This document shows, one piece after another, positions 36,538-44,949 of a DNA stretch of 64,000 bases. The notes beneath the pieces are model-generated. The model was not told the origin of the DNA. It did no database searches and saw only the letters and a list, made by a program, of their open reading frames with translations. This DNA comes from a virus: IMG/VR virus record IMGVR_UViG_3300042398_001385, positions 1-64,000 of that record. One strand, written 5' to 3'. The position numbers and the translations under genes were made by a program. The first letter of the stretch is position 1, and every line of letters begins with the position of its first letter.

Positions 36538-37427
36538 TCTATTATCTGTTTTATTCTATTTACGTATGTATGTTTTTCTTTGACCTCATTCATCAAATAC
36601 CTTAATTTTTCAATATGATCCGGAGAATTTTTAAATTCTATGGATTTATTAAAAAGCTCTATTGTATCCCTACTATAGATAAGCTCTTCATTAAATAATG
36701 AATTTACACTTGGTGAATTAACGTAACCCATATGCCCATAAGATATATTTTTAAATATCCTGCAAGGAATATATTCATTTTCTATTTGCCAAGGTCCTTG
36801 TATAGTAGGGGAAATATATGAAGAATTTACCATGTTCCTATTTTGTTCAAAAGAAACAGGAGATGACCATGGATTTATCTTAATAACATCTATTCCGTTT
36901 TCATTACAAGAATTAAAAAAAGGATCCAATTCAGTACCGTTTTGATAGATACCAGTAGAATCTCCGAATGTTCCTATCCAAAGGCAGCTCTTTGGATTTT
37001 GTATATTTTTTGCAAGATCTAGATCTATTTCAGATGGTAGGAGATCTGTTGCCCAACAAGTATATAATGTATCAATAGTATCTTTCTTTATAAAAGTATA
37101 ATCGTTTATTATCTCGCTTTTAAAAAATTCATCGGTTTTAGTATTAACCTGTAAAACTAATATCTTACATTCCTTATCAATATATTTTTTACCATCAACA
37201 TTATGTAAAACATAATACGAGTTTTTATTTAAGGGTATATTTTTTTCCTGCTCTCCTGCAGTAATAAACAAACATTCATCAAAACCTATATCATCATAGT
37301 TTTCGTCGCTAAACCAATATGTATCGTATCCCATACTTTTAAAAGCTTTATAAAAAGAAGCATGGATATATGAGTGTGTATGGGTATTTAATGGATAACC
37401 CCATATTATTACTTTTTTAAATTTCAT
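36522..37427 (-). CDS. Putative glycosyltransferase
   Basis: I use the ATG at 37427 (MKFKKVIIWGYPLNTHTHSY), 2 bp after the upstream stop; the longer frame starts at a TTG. Features are VIIWGYPLNTHTHSYIHASF, CLWIGTFGDSTGIYQNGTEL, ISPTIQGPWQIENEYIPCRI, SYGHMGYVNSP. The last segment, with an E-x-x-I-P-x-R and a Gly-rich loop, resembles the C-terminal nucleotide-binding half of GT-B enzymes. Specificity is unknown. Confidence 0.6.
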   Translation of the reverse strand: MKFKKVIIWGYPLNTHTHSYIHASFYKAFKSMGYDTYWFSDENYDDIGFDECLFITAGEQEKNIPLNKNSYYVLHNVDGKKYIDKECKILVLQVNTKTDEFFKSEIINDYTFIKKDTIDTLYTCWATDLLPSEIDLDLAKNIQNPKSCLWIGTFGDSTGIYQNGTELDPFFNSCNENGIDVIKINPWSSPVSFEQNRNMVNSSYISPTIQGPWQIENEYIPCRIFKNISYGHMGYVNSPSVNSLFNEELIYSRDTIELFNKSIEFKNSPDHIEKLRYLMNEVKEKHTYVNRIKQIIECLPE

Positions 37428-37429
37428 TT

Positions 37430-38017
37430 TTATTCTTTGATAATATACCAATCTTCAAAAGGAAAACCGTTATGTGTTACGTTTTCTCTTTCAATAATAT
37501 AACCATTTTTATTAAGTATTTTTTGTATCTCTTTTTTTCTATATTCACCGTCTGAATATAAATTATGCTCTATAGTAATAGCTCCAAATTTCCAATCACT
37601 AAAAGGAAAGTTTTCTATTATAGCTATCTCGTTACCCTCTACGTCTATTGATAAATAATCTATAAACCGGGGTGCATTATTTTTAATTAATATATTTTCT
37701 AGAGTATCACATTCTATAAAATAATCATAGGAATCATTTATTTTGCTACCCATTTCAGAACTGCTAAAAGGTACTTTTCCTTTAAAATTATTAACTGCAA
37801 CATTTTCACATATACAGTCTCTATTTTTAACAAGTGATTGATAATTTTTTAGATCTGGCTCTATACATATGCCATTCCATTTTAGGTTTTTTTCAAAATA
37901 TAAGGTATTACTATAGTTAACACCATCGTAAGCACCTATATCTAAAAAATATCCATTTTTTTTAGAATTTGTTTTTTCTAAAACCCATTGGTCCTGTCCT
38001 GCTTGTGAATAAAACAT
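37430..38017 (-). CDS. FkbM family methyltransferase
   Basis: The start at 38017 gives the classic opening MFYSQAGQDQWVLEKTNSKK and spares a TTG-started extension that would overlap the upstream gene. Then come GYFLDIGAYDGVNYSNTLYF (motif I), NGICIEPDLKNYQSL and PRFIDYLSIDVEGNEIAIIE. All are diagnostic of the FkbM family; 195 residues. It probably O-methylates a sugar in the glycan. Confidence 0.88.
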   Translation of the reverse strand: MFYSQAGQDQWVLEKTNSKKNGYFLDIGAYDGVNYSNTLYFEKNLKWNGICIEPDLKNYQSLVKNRDCICENVAVNNFKGKVPFSSSEMGSKINDSYDYFIECDTLENILIKNNAPRFIDYLSIDVEGNEIAIIENFPFSDWKFGAITIEHNLYSDGEYRKKEIQKILNKNGYIIERENVTHNGFPFEDWYIIKE

Positions 38018-38019
38018 TT

Positions 38020-38640
38020 TTATTTTAATTTCCAGTTCTCCCAAACCCAATCATAGCACCATGTGCATTCATGAGTATTTTTTAATAATTCGTTTATTCT
38101 TTCTCTTCTTTCCTCTGCACCAGGAATAAAAGTGTGATATTGTACCTGTATATTTTTTACTCTACATATTAGTTCAGAATCAGATACTAGCCTTTCTAAT
38201 AAATTATATTCTTCTCCCTCTATGTTTATTTTAATCAGATCTATTGAATCTATATTTAGCTCTTTTATTACCTCAGATATGTTTCTTAATATTATAGCCT
38301 CTCTATTAGCATCGTCTATAGGAGTTATAGAGCTAGCATCTTCAGAAATATAGATGCTGGAGATTATATTATCCTTAGATAATCCATATTTAAGATTTCT
38401 TATTTTAGAAATGTGGCCAAATTTGAAATCGCAAGCTTTGTGAAATTCATCAACAGGTTCAAATAAATAAATATTAGATCCATATCTAGTATAAATAGAT
38501 TCAGTAAATGTTCCTAAATAACCACCGACATCAAAGACTACAGATTTCTCGTTTAATTCAGGATAATCTAGTCTTTTATAAACATCACCCTTATCTATAA
38601 ACCATCTTTTTACATTCTCCTTAAATATATCGTTTATCAT
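38020..38640 (-). CDS. FkbM family methyltransferase
   Basis: VVFDVGGYLGTFTESIYTRY is motif I, NIYLFEPVDEFHKAC supplies the ribose-binding acidic residue, and IDLIKINIEGEEYNLLERL is the FkbM D-x-x-K-x-x-x-E-G-x-E motif. 206 residues. It is the second of three FkbM-type genes in 2.9 kb but is quite diverged from its neighbours, arguing against recent duplication. Confidence 0.88.
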   Translation of the reverse strand: MINDIFKENVKRWFIDKGDVYKRLDYPELNEKSVVFDVGGYLGTFTESIYTRYGSNIYLFEPVDEFHKACDFKFGHISKIRNLKYGLSKDNIISSIYISEDASSITPIDDANREAIILRNISEVIKELNIDSIDLIKINIEGEEYNLLERLVSDSELICRVKNIQVQYHTFIPGAEERRERINELLKNTHECTWCYDWVWENWKLK

Positions 38641-38643
38641 ATT

Positions 38644-39261
38644 TTATGCTTTGGTTTTTAATTCACTTATTCTGTAATATAAAAGAACATCAGGAAGTAT
38701 TTTAAATTTAGCTCCTTTAGTGAGAAGTCTTTTCCACATGCAAAAATCATCAGATGCAATTTCCTCCGATATTAGATTTTCGTTATAATCTAGTATTTTT
38801 CTACTATAAGCACATGCAGGATGTGCAATTATATTGTGATTATTTGAAAATTCTTTAAAAATATCAAGTTCTTCAAATTTTGTACGATGTATATTTTCCC
38901 TTGTCTCGCTAAAAGAAATATAGTTTCCTGACATAACAGAAATCTCAGGATCAAAATTATCTATTTGTAATTTTACCCTGTCTAGTGGATATCTGTCATC
39001 AACGTTTGTATTTAATATTAAATCATAACCTAATGAAAAGCATCTTTCCAATAGATAATTGTGAGCCTGCGCATGATCATTAAGATTTAATGATATAAAT
39101 TCACTATTTTCAAATATTCTTTCCTCGCCGCCTCCATAATTTAATTCAAATATATCGAAGTCTTTATTTGTTTGATTTATTATACTATCCCTATATTTTT
39201 CTATCCATTCAATCGGATATCTACCTATATTTTTATGAAATGATATTAATGCTGTTCTCAT
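38644..39261 (-). CDS. Family 2-like glycosyltransferase
   Basis: The opening TALISFHKNIGRYPIEWIEK, the donor region YDLILNTNVDDRYPLDRVKL, then VMSGNYISFS, NIIAHPACAYS and SDDFCMWKRLLTKGAKFKIL follow the GT2 order (strand, D-D motif, acceptor loop, E/D-D base). 205 residues. It overlaps the GT6 gene by 4 bp. Confidence 0.85.
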   Translation of the reverse strand: MRTALISFHKNIGRYPIEWIEKYRDSIINQTNKDFDIFELNYGGGEERIFENSEFISLNLNDHAQAHNYLLERCFSLGYDLILNTNVDDRYPLDRVKLQIDNFDPEISVMSGNYISFSETRENIHRTKFEELDIFKEFSNNHNIIAHPACAYSRKILDYNENLISEEIASDDFCMWKRLLTKGAKFKILPDVLLYYRISELKTKA

Positions 39262-40163
39262 GATCTTATTTCTTTATGGTCTTTGTCTAATAGTAGTATT
39301 TTACATATGAATTTTTCTCTCCCTCCCCATGATTCATATATTTTATGATTGTTCTCCGGATAATGATACGAAGGACTTAAAACTTTAGTAGGAACTAATG
39401 TAGTGAGATATTTATTTATAGCTGATTCATCGTGCCATATAGGAATTATTCCCATACTTTCGTCAAGATTTATAATAGTCATACAAAAACTAGACATCTT
39501 AAAAAATTCGTCTCTATTAAAAGAATAAAATCCACCTCCATAATAATTTTTAGCCTCCCTTACAGGAACGTAGCATTTAGATAATTGTCTTTTCTCAAAT
39601 GATCCCAATTTATTAACAAACCCGCAGTGCTGTGTTACTGTTATAGGATATAGTATTTCTGTTCCTATATTTTCTTTAATTAAAGTATCAGCGTCTATGT
39701 ATATTAATTGTTCACCTATTATCTTATCTGAATAAGTATTAAAAAAATGAAATCTCTTGAGCGTAGGATAAGGAAAAGGCCTATGTTCTATTGGTAATAT
39801 TTGATAATTTACTCCTTTTATTTTAATATCCTTATCTGTAAATATATTATAGTATTTTTTATTTTTTGGAAGTACAAATTTTTCTATAGATTCTATCAAG
39901 GGCTCAACAAAAACGTCGTATTTACCAGTTGCTACTATTAAAAATCCAACCTCCGTAGAATATTTACTCTCGTCGTTTTCATACTCACTGTGCAAAGGGT
40001 AATGGTTATTCATAAAATCATTTTCTTTAATTTCTTTATCTTTTTTATCCCCATTGGATTCACCTTCCTCAGAATTTATTTTTTTATTCTCTGAATTTTT
40101 AAATCTTATTGGTGGGCCAAATCTATTAACTAGCTGCCTACCGATGTTTTTTTTACCACTCAT
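39258..40163 (-). CDS. GT6-family glycosyltransferase (ABO blood-group transferase family)
   Basis: The start at 40163 (MSGKKNIGRQLVN) follows the upstream stop by 7 bp; a longer form would need TTG. After about 70 polar residues the catalytic domain begins at VGFLIVATGKYDVFVEPLIE. It has the metal-binding D-A-D (LIYIDADTLI), the acceptor/donor loop NYYGGGFYSF, IPIWHDESAINKYL with the W-H-D-E-S signature containing the proposed catalytic Glu, and PTKVLSPSYHYPE. This matches vertebrate and bacterial GT6 enzymes, which add alpha-1,3 Gal or GalNAc, usually to fucosylated Gal. D-x-D is retained, whereas bacterial GT6 proteins have N-x-N. The Gly at the A/B-deciding position hints at GalNAc, weakly. 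Confidence 0.92.
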   Translation of the reverse strand: MSGKKNIGRQLVNRFGPPIRFKNSENKKINSEEGESNGDKKDKEIKENDFMNNHYPLHSEYENDESKYSTEVGFLIVATGKYDVFVEPLIESIEKFVLPKNKKYYNIFTDKDIKIKGVNYQILPIEHRPFPYPTLKRFHFFNTYSDKIIGEQLIYIDADTLIKENIGTEILYPITVTQHCGFVNKLGSFEKRQLSKCYVPVREAKNYYGGGFYSFNRDEFFKMSSFCMTIINLDESMGIIPIWHDESAINKYLTTLVPTKVLSPSYHYPENNHKIYESWGGREKFICKILLLDKDHKEIRS

Positions 40164-40170
40164 ACAATAT

Positions 40171-40974
40171 TTATATAATGCTAGGACAATCTTTTTTACC
40201 AACTTCTGCTTCTTTTATTATTTTAACTAGTTTATTTTGGTCCATAGAAACAAACTCATTAAAAAGCTTTTCATTTAAATTAAGATTTTTAGTGTCCTTT
40301 GATCTATGATTTAAATGAGCAGCTTCATAAGGAATTCTGTACATTGTCTCATCATTTCTATTCAATAAAAACTTTATAGTTTCCGTTGCTGCTTTATCTT
40401 CCCATCCATATCTGAAAAAATTTTCGTTATATCCTCCGAACGTATTCCAAAACCAATTTTTATTATAAACCAATATAGCTCCATATCCACAACCCCTTGT
40501 CATAGATCTAAATTTAAAAACCTCATCTCTTGGCTCTCCCCCTTTGTTTCTTAAATTGCTAAAATTCCTAGTCCTTATCCATTCGGTAGTTGGATTTTCA
40601 TGATTACACCAATAATAAGTTTCTGCTCCGGCAGCAAATTCTCCTTTAAATTCACTTATTTTAGTAAAATATTCCTTTTCGAAAACAAAATCCGAATCCA
40701 TTAGAACTATTATCTCCCCTTCAGCCTCTCTTGCACCTACGTTTCTGCACCAGCTTAGATTAAAACCTCTATTCCCGGGGTCCTTTATTCCGATATGTTT
40801 ATATTGAATTATATTATTATTCTGTTTATAAAATCTTCCGTCTAGTGACTGCTCTATTACTATTACTTCAAAATCTCTAAATGTCTGTTCGTTTATACAT
40901 TTAAGGCATTCATTAAAATTTCTATTTCTCTGCGGATCATTTCCTGCTGTTGGTAAAATGATAGATAATCTCAT
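40171..40974 (-). CDS. GT2-type glycosyltransferase with galactosyltransferase-like C-terminal part
   Basis: The N-terminus has GT2 features (LSIILPTAGNDPQRN; EIIVLMDSDFVFEKEYF with D-x-D). The second half contains SMTRGCGYGAILVYNKNWFW and GGYNENFFRYGWEDKAATE, the G-G-x-N-E-x-F-x-x-x-G-W-E-D pattern of the GT7 C-terminal/galactosyl- and GalNAc-transferase fold. The 267-residue protein could transfer Gal or GalNAc in beta linkage, the acceptor normally used before GT11 and GT6; this is inference. Confidence 0.85.
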   Translation of the reverse strand: MRLSIILPTAGNDPQRNRNFNECLKCINEQTFRDFEVIVIEQSLDGRFYKQNNNIIQYKHIGIKDPGNRGFNLSWCRNVGAREAEGEIIVLMDSDFVFEKEYFTKISEFKGEFAAGAETYYWCNHENPTTEWIRTRNFSNLRNKGGEPRDEVFKFRSMTRGCGYGAILVYNKNWFWNTFGGYNENFFRYGWEDKAATETIKFLLNRNDETMYRIPYEAAHLNHRSKDTKNLNLNEKLFNEFVSMDQNKLVKIIKEAEVGKKDCPSII

Positions 40975-41711
40975 TAATATATTTTAAGTTTATTAAACAA
41001 TACGTCACATATATTTTTATTACTGATATATGGTCTTGGTAGATGACAATCTATATATTCATTTGCATTATAGTCGTTTTTAGGCCATATTACCTTATCT
41101 AATCTTCCTGTAGCATATTTTTCTTCTATCCAGCCTCTTTCAAGATGTCTAATATAGTATCCAGATTTTTTCAAAGTCTGATTATAAAAAAACTTCTGAT
41201 CAGTGCCACTTCGCAGATTCATTCTTTTTAATCTTAGAAGAAAATCTAAATGGTTTTCTTCATTTAAATCTAGCAGATCTGAAAAACTTTTTGGATCTCC
41301 CGCAAGATAACACATTGGATATTGTGGATTTGTCCTATACCATCTATATTTAATGATATCTGAACTATAGGATATTAATCCAGTATCTCCTATGTACTCA
41401 GCGTGATTTATATAGTAATCTTTTGAGATAGGAAGCATATCCATATCGGATATGATGAATGGCTTATCAAGAATGTTTGCTGCCCAAAATCTAATACATT
41501 GTGCCTGTTGTGCAATATCCCAATCATTCCTTGATTCTAAATAAAAAACCTTCCCATGTTCATAAACCCAAGCAGGTGGTTCCGCATTATCTATATAAAG
41601 AAGAACAGGTTCTAATCCTATTAAATTCTTCCATGCTCTAGCTACATAAGGCCAAAAATCAAGGTATTCCTGATTTGAGTTAGAGCTAACTACTGCATAT
41701 TCTAATTTCAT
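40974..41711 (-). CDS. Putative GT-A glycosyltransferase
   Basis: Strands and helices of a GT-A domain are visible: KLEYAVVSSNSNQEYLDF, then DKPFIISDMDMLPISKDY with a D-M-D metal motif, MCYLAGDPKSFSDLL, and LRSGTDQKFFYNQTL. The end has CHLPRPYISN. 245 residues. The family is unclear. It overlaps the next gene's start by 1 bp and the GT upstream is immediately adjacent. Confidence 0.7.
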   Translation of the reverse strand: MKLEYAVVSSNSNQEYLDFWPYVARAWKNLIGLEPVLLYIDNAEPPAWVYEHGKVFYLESRNDWDIAQQAQCIRFWAANILDKPFIISDMDMLPISKDYYINHAEYIGDTGLISYSSDIIKYRWYRTNPQYPMCYLAGDPKSFSDLLDLNEENHLDFLLRLKRMNLRSGTDQKFFYNQTLKKSGYYIRHLERGWIEEKYATGRLDKVIWPKNDYNANEYIDCHLPRPYISNKNICDVLFNKLKIY

Positions 41712-42335
41712 CTATCTTCTTATTCTGAAATTAGGATTTGAATTCATTTTACGATGAACGTTTCTAGATTCCTGATAATGTTCTATAACAGGAGATACAC
41801 CAGGATACATCATCTTCATATGATCATAAATGAATGTGTATTCAGGTGGAAGATTATAATAATTCAGATCTGTCATTTCTCTTTGCGCTCTCTGCATATT
41901 TTTTTGCTCCCATGTTTCAGGTTTCATTCTTTCTGCCGGTGTTGCTTCGTTTAATTGTATCCATCTGTCTACAAATCTTTTTACCTTGTCGTTATTTTTT
42001 AAGAATAGTGTACCTGATAATGCTTCATCAGCTCTCCATCTAAAGTCCTGGGTTCTATATGCTATGTCACAATCTAGGGATGGAATAAGTTCTGGATACT
42101 GTTTAAATTTAGCATCTACATCTACATAAAGAATATCCTGATTTCTAGATTCTAATATGCCCTTAATAAAATATGCCTTATGATGTGTGTTTTTTTCCCA
42201 TGATCCTAAATCGTTTATTGCTTCTATATAATGGGGGATTGAAAATTGATTTAAAGACTGCCTAAGACTTTCTGCTAGAACTTCGTAAGAGGTGCTTTCT
42301 GTGTAATATGCTATAACTAAAAACTGGGGGCTCAT
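41712..42335 (-). CDS. Putative nucleotide-diphospho-sugar transferase
   Basis: The first gene of the sugar operon. FLVIAYYTESTSYEVLAESL, HHKAYFIKGILESRNQDILY, YVDVDAKFKQYPEL (D-V-D), ALSGTLFLKNND and YNLPPEYTFIYDHMK follow the order of small GT-A transferases (nucleotid-trans type). 207 residues. It reads from the 154 bp divergent region toward twenty sugar genes. Confidence 0.7.
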   Translation of the reverse strand: MSPQFLVIAYYTESTSYEVLAESLRQSLNQFSIPHYIEAINDLGSWEKNTHHKAYFIKGILESRNQDILYVDVDAKFKQYPELIPSLDCDIAYRTQDFRWRADEALSGTLFLKNNDKVKRFVDRWIQLNEATPAERMKPETWEQKNMQRAQREMTDLNYYNLPPEYTFIYDHMKMMYPGVSPVIEHYQESRNVHRKMNSNPNFRIRR

Positions 42336-42489
42336 AGAATTAAGATAAGATAGTATTCATAACCTGGGATTTACAGAGTAAAAATTTTAGTCCCTGTATG
42401 CAGGATAGTTTCAGTATTTAAGAAATATTTTTTTATAGTGGGATATTTTAATTGTTTTCTATATATAATAAAGAACATAAAATGATTTT
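42336..42489. promoter_or_regulatory. Divergent intergenic region heading the sugar operon
   Basis: The gap lies between the first minus-strand sugar gene and a plus-strand gene, so it should carry promoters in both directions. Toward the plus gene is CTATATATAATAAAG; toward the minus genes CACTATAAAAAAATATT. A small hairpin (CCTG-TATG-CAGG) lies at about 42394-42405. No tRNA-like fold or terminator is convincing. The promoter calls are by position and AT-rich motif only. Confidence 0.45.
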
Positions 42490-43203
42490 ATGGCAGAAAT
42501 GAAGCCTTATTGGTTTATAGAATCCCCTATAGATTTTGAATATAAGTATTACGTGCTTATGGCATATCTAATGAAGGTTAAAGGAAGCTTTGGTGAAAAT
42601 GGATTTGAAAAAAATTTCAAGCATCTATTGACGATTAAAAAAGATTTAGAGAGCTTTGTTAAAAATACAGAGCTTAGCCAAAAATCCAGAGCTAAAATGA
42701 CCGAAGACGAGAATGATAATTTTTATAATATATTAGATAGAAATTTAGATTCTATAGGAGAGATAGAGGAGATTGCTAAGAATTCTATAAGCGTTATAGA
42801 TAAATTCATAGAGGAGAATAGTAATTTTTACGAGAAATACAATTCCTTAGTAGATGTGGAAAGTTATTGTTCTAAATATAATCTGTGGGACCAGGGATTT
42901 TTAGTTATAAGAAAAAAAGAGGAAAGGACCATGAGAATATTTAATTGGTTTTTTTCTATAGTTAAAATAGCAAACAAAGAAAACGTAGCTTTATTAATGA
43001 CAGAGTTATTGGATCCTCTATGTGAAACTACTAGTGATATTAAAGGAATAAAAAAATTTCTTAAAGGAAACATAAGAGATTTTTCAGATCAGTATGACTG
43101 TATATTAGTAGCAGACATATCCAATGAGATTGATATGGAAATAGGGACGGAGTTAAGTAAGGAAAAATCTATAGATATTATAATGACTCGATTTAAGCAT
43201 TAG
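42490..43203 (+). CDS. Helical cytoplasmic protein, unknown
   Basis: The 237-residue, Lys/Glu-rich protein begins MAEMKPYWFIESPIDFEYKY and is largely alpha-helical (DNFYNILDRNLDSIGEIEEI). A conserved-looking KYNLWDQGFLVIRKK lies in the middle. No domain is recognised and there is no capsid-targeting-like start. Its last 11 bases overlap the convergent gene at 43193. Confidence 0.7.
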   Translation: MAEMKPYWFIESPIDFEYKYYVLMAYLMKVKGSFGENGFEKNFKHLLTIKKDLESFVKNTELSQKSRAKMTEDENDNFYNILDRNLDSIGEIEEIAKNSISVIDKFIEENSNFYEKYNSLVDVESYCSKYNLWDQGFLVIRKKEERTMRIFNWFFSIVKIANKENVALLMTELLDPLCETTSDIKGIKKFLKGNIRDFSDQYDCILVADISNEIDMEIGTELSKEKSIDIIMTRFKH

Positions 43204-43750
43204 CTTTTAAATCGTCCATCACAGATTTGGTTTCCTCTACTTCTTCATCTGTAAAATCGAATCTATCAAAAGGAAATTTATCTGCCTTAAAAAGATAAAC
43301 TCTTTCTTCTCCAGCTTCATCTTCTGTTACAACTTCTATTTTAGATCCGTGTCTGTTGATATAAAAATCTGCTCCTCTTCCGTTTTTAAGAATCTTGTTT
43401 CTTATAAAAAGAATAGCTCCTCCTGGCATTTTCGTTTCAGGCTCATATTCGCCAGCTTCTATAATTCTTTCTATCTCAGGGATAATCTTAATTATTTCAG
43501 AGAATGTTTTTTTAGCAAGATCATCTAATGATGAAATTTTCATTGTTGATGATATGAATTCGATTATTTCTTTTTTAAGTTCTGGCTTTTCTATAAAAAT
43601 AGATTTTAAGTCATCAACGAATGATTTGCTATTATAGCCATTTTTTGGATCATTGGAAGAATACTTAAATGGTATATTATAAGTTTTATCCATATTTCCG
43701 GCAGCACTGCTTTCATTTACAAATTGGTTAAAATTAAATATCCTTCTCAT
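43193..43750 (-). CDS. Putative internal head protein with T4-like capsid-targeting start
   Basis: The N-terminus MRRIFNFNQFVNESSAAG closely follows the T4 capsid targeting sequence MKTYQEFIAEA: aromatic, two residues, F, hydrophobic, x, E, then a small residue. Cleavage after Glu13 (V-N-E/S) is predicted by the gp21 rule. The remaining 172 residues have a helical half and a C-terminal alpha/beta half ending in acidic helices. No enzyme motif is seen. The ATG overlaps the upstream TGA (ATGA). Confidence 0.7.
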   Translation of the reverse strand: MRRIFNFNQFVNESSAAGNMDKTYNIPFKYSSNDPKNGYNSKSFVDDLKSIFIEKPELKKEIIEFISSTMKISSLDDLAKKTFSEIIKIIPEIERIIEAGEYEPETKMPGGAILFIRNKILKNGRGADFYINRHGSKIEVVTEDEAGEERVYLFKADKFPFDRFDFTDEEVEETKSVMDDLKANA

Positions 43751-44175
43751 ATTCTATTCGTTATAAGTTTTTTTCTTTCCTCAAATGTCATAGGATTAGA
43801 GGATATCATATCTTTTCCTATTTTAGATATACTTTCCTTATCAAATTTATCGAAAGATGGCTCGCCATCCTTAGAAGAAGATTCTGGTCTACATTCTAAA
43901 AATCCCTCAAAATCTTTTAATTCTAAAAAAACCCCTTGTGAAGTTACACTCAGAAGATCATCCTTAATTAATTTTATTCTTGACCATATAGGTTTTAATA
44001 TATTAGGTTCTCCTATTGTTTCTATTTCATATGAAGATATTACCTCCACATAGAGATCTTTTTTTACCACATAAGAAGATCCACCTGCTTCTAATCCATA
44101 TTTAGATTTAAAATCAGATGTAAAATTATCTATCTTGGATATTTTATTCATTTCTACATATATATCAGATTCCAT
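43747..44175 (-). CDS. Hypothetical protein paired with a CTS-like gene
   Basis: I start at the ATG at 44175 (MESDIYVEMNKISKIDNF); a longer reading frame would begin with TTG and consume the divergent promoter gap. The 142-residue protein alternates strands and helices (SYVVKKDLYVEVISSYEIET), ends with FEERKKLITNRI, and is coupled to the next gene by ATGA. No family is known. It is transcribed divergently from the 44213 operon. Confidence 0.6.
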   Translation of the reverse strand: MESDIYVEMNKISKIDNFTSDFKSKYGLEAGGSSYVVKKDLYVEVISSYEIETIGEPNILKPIWSRIKLIKDDLLSVTSQGVFLELKDFEGFLECRPESSSKDGEPSFDKFDKESISKIGKDMISSNPMTFEERKKLITNRI

Positions 44176-44186
44176 AGGATAAAAAG

Positions 44187-44202
44187 ATATATAGTATAAA
44201 AG
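44187..44202 (+). promoter_or_regulatory. Promoter-like element ATATATAGTATAAAAG
   Basis: This 16-mer lies 10 bp before the ATG of the first internal-protein gene of the plus-strand block. It matches the 16-mer at 54420-54435 (minus) at 15 of 16 positions, which lies 7 bp before another core gene. It is AT-rich like T4 late promoters (TATAAATA) but longer. The short leader implies nearly leaderless mRNA if transcription starts just downstream. Confidence 0.4.
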
Positions 44203-44212
44203 TATTAACAAA

Positions 44213-44944
44213 ATGGTGATCAGAAGTTATTCACAATTTATATCAGAATCTAAATCTAACAGAGGGGGATATGATATTAGCCAATATACAGATGAAATGT
44301 ATATGTTAGAAAGCGAATATTTAAGACTTCAATCAGAGGGTTTAAACGAGGAGGAAATTAACGAAAATATATTTACTTCATTTTTTAGCTCTTTAGGAGG
44401 TGGTTTTACTGACACGTTTAAAGATTATATAATAGATTGGGCAGCTCAAAAATTTGGTATCGATCCTTTCGATGAGAGCGGACAACCAACTTTTTTCTAC
44501 CAAGTTATTAGAAACGTAATAGAGCAGGTACATTTTACAGATCTAGGAAAATATTTCGGGTCTGGATCATGTAAAAATTGGGCTACTGCTATTATAGAAG
44601 GTTTATCTGAAACATTACAAGAAAGAGGAATAGAATATTTATTACCTAGATTAGGTATGAAAATAGACATGACCGAAGGAATGGGAGGAACTATAGCAGC
44701 AGGATTAAGAGAGGCTTTAACAAACGCTATAAATAATACTTCTTTCATGAATAACATAGAGAAGATGATAAGCGATAAAATATGTGGATTTAAACTTGGA
44801 GACGTTTTATCTGGTGGTAATGTTACAACTTCAGATAAACAGAAAATTCAAGGACAGATAGAAGCAGCTGGTGAAAAAAATCCAGATATATATACACAAG
44901 CAATGAGATCTGGCTTATCCAGTGTTCTCCAATTTAATAAATAA
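44213..44944 (+). CDS. Putative internal head protein with capsid-targeting start and Gly-rich amphipathic segment
   Basis: MVIRSYSQFISESKSN fits the T4-type targeting motif, with a predicted cut after Glu12 (I-S-E/S). Other possible cuts follow MLE/S and LNE. After the last comes NIFTSFFSSLGGGFTDTFKD, resembling segments that follow predicted cuts in the 297- and 328-residue core proteins. The rest is helical with small-residue-rich parts (GGTIAAGLREALTNAINNTS). 243 residues. It is the first of three tightly spaced plus-strand genes. Confidence 0.7.
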   Translation: MVIRSYSQFISESKSNRGGYDISQYTDEMYMLESEYLRLQSEGLNEEEINENIFTSFFSSLGGGFTDTFKDYIIDWAAQKFGIDPFDESGQPTFFYQVIRNVIEQVHFTDLGKYFGSGSCKNWATAIIEGLSETLQERGIEYLLPRLGMKIDMTEGMGGTIAAGLREALTNAINNTSFMNNIEKMISDKICGFKLGDVLSGGNVTTSDKQKIQGQIEAAGEKNPDIYTQAMRSGLSSVLQFNK

Positions 44945-44949
44945 AAAGG

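Noticed and set aside
42336-42489. tRNA or small RNA in the 154-bp divergent gap
   Set aside because: No T-arm consensus or cloverleaf is visible; the 4-bp hairpin is too weak to call an RNA gene.
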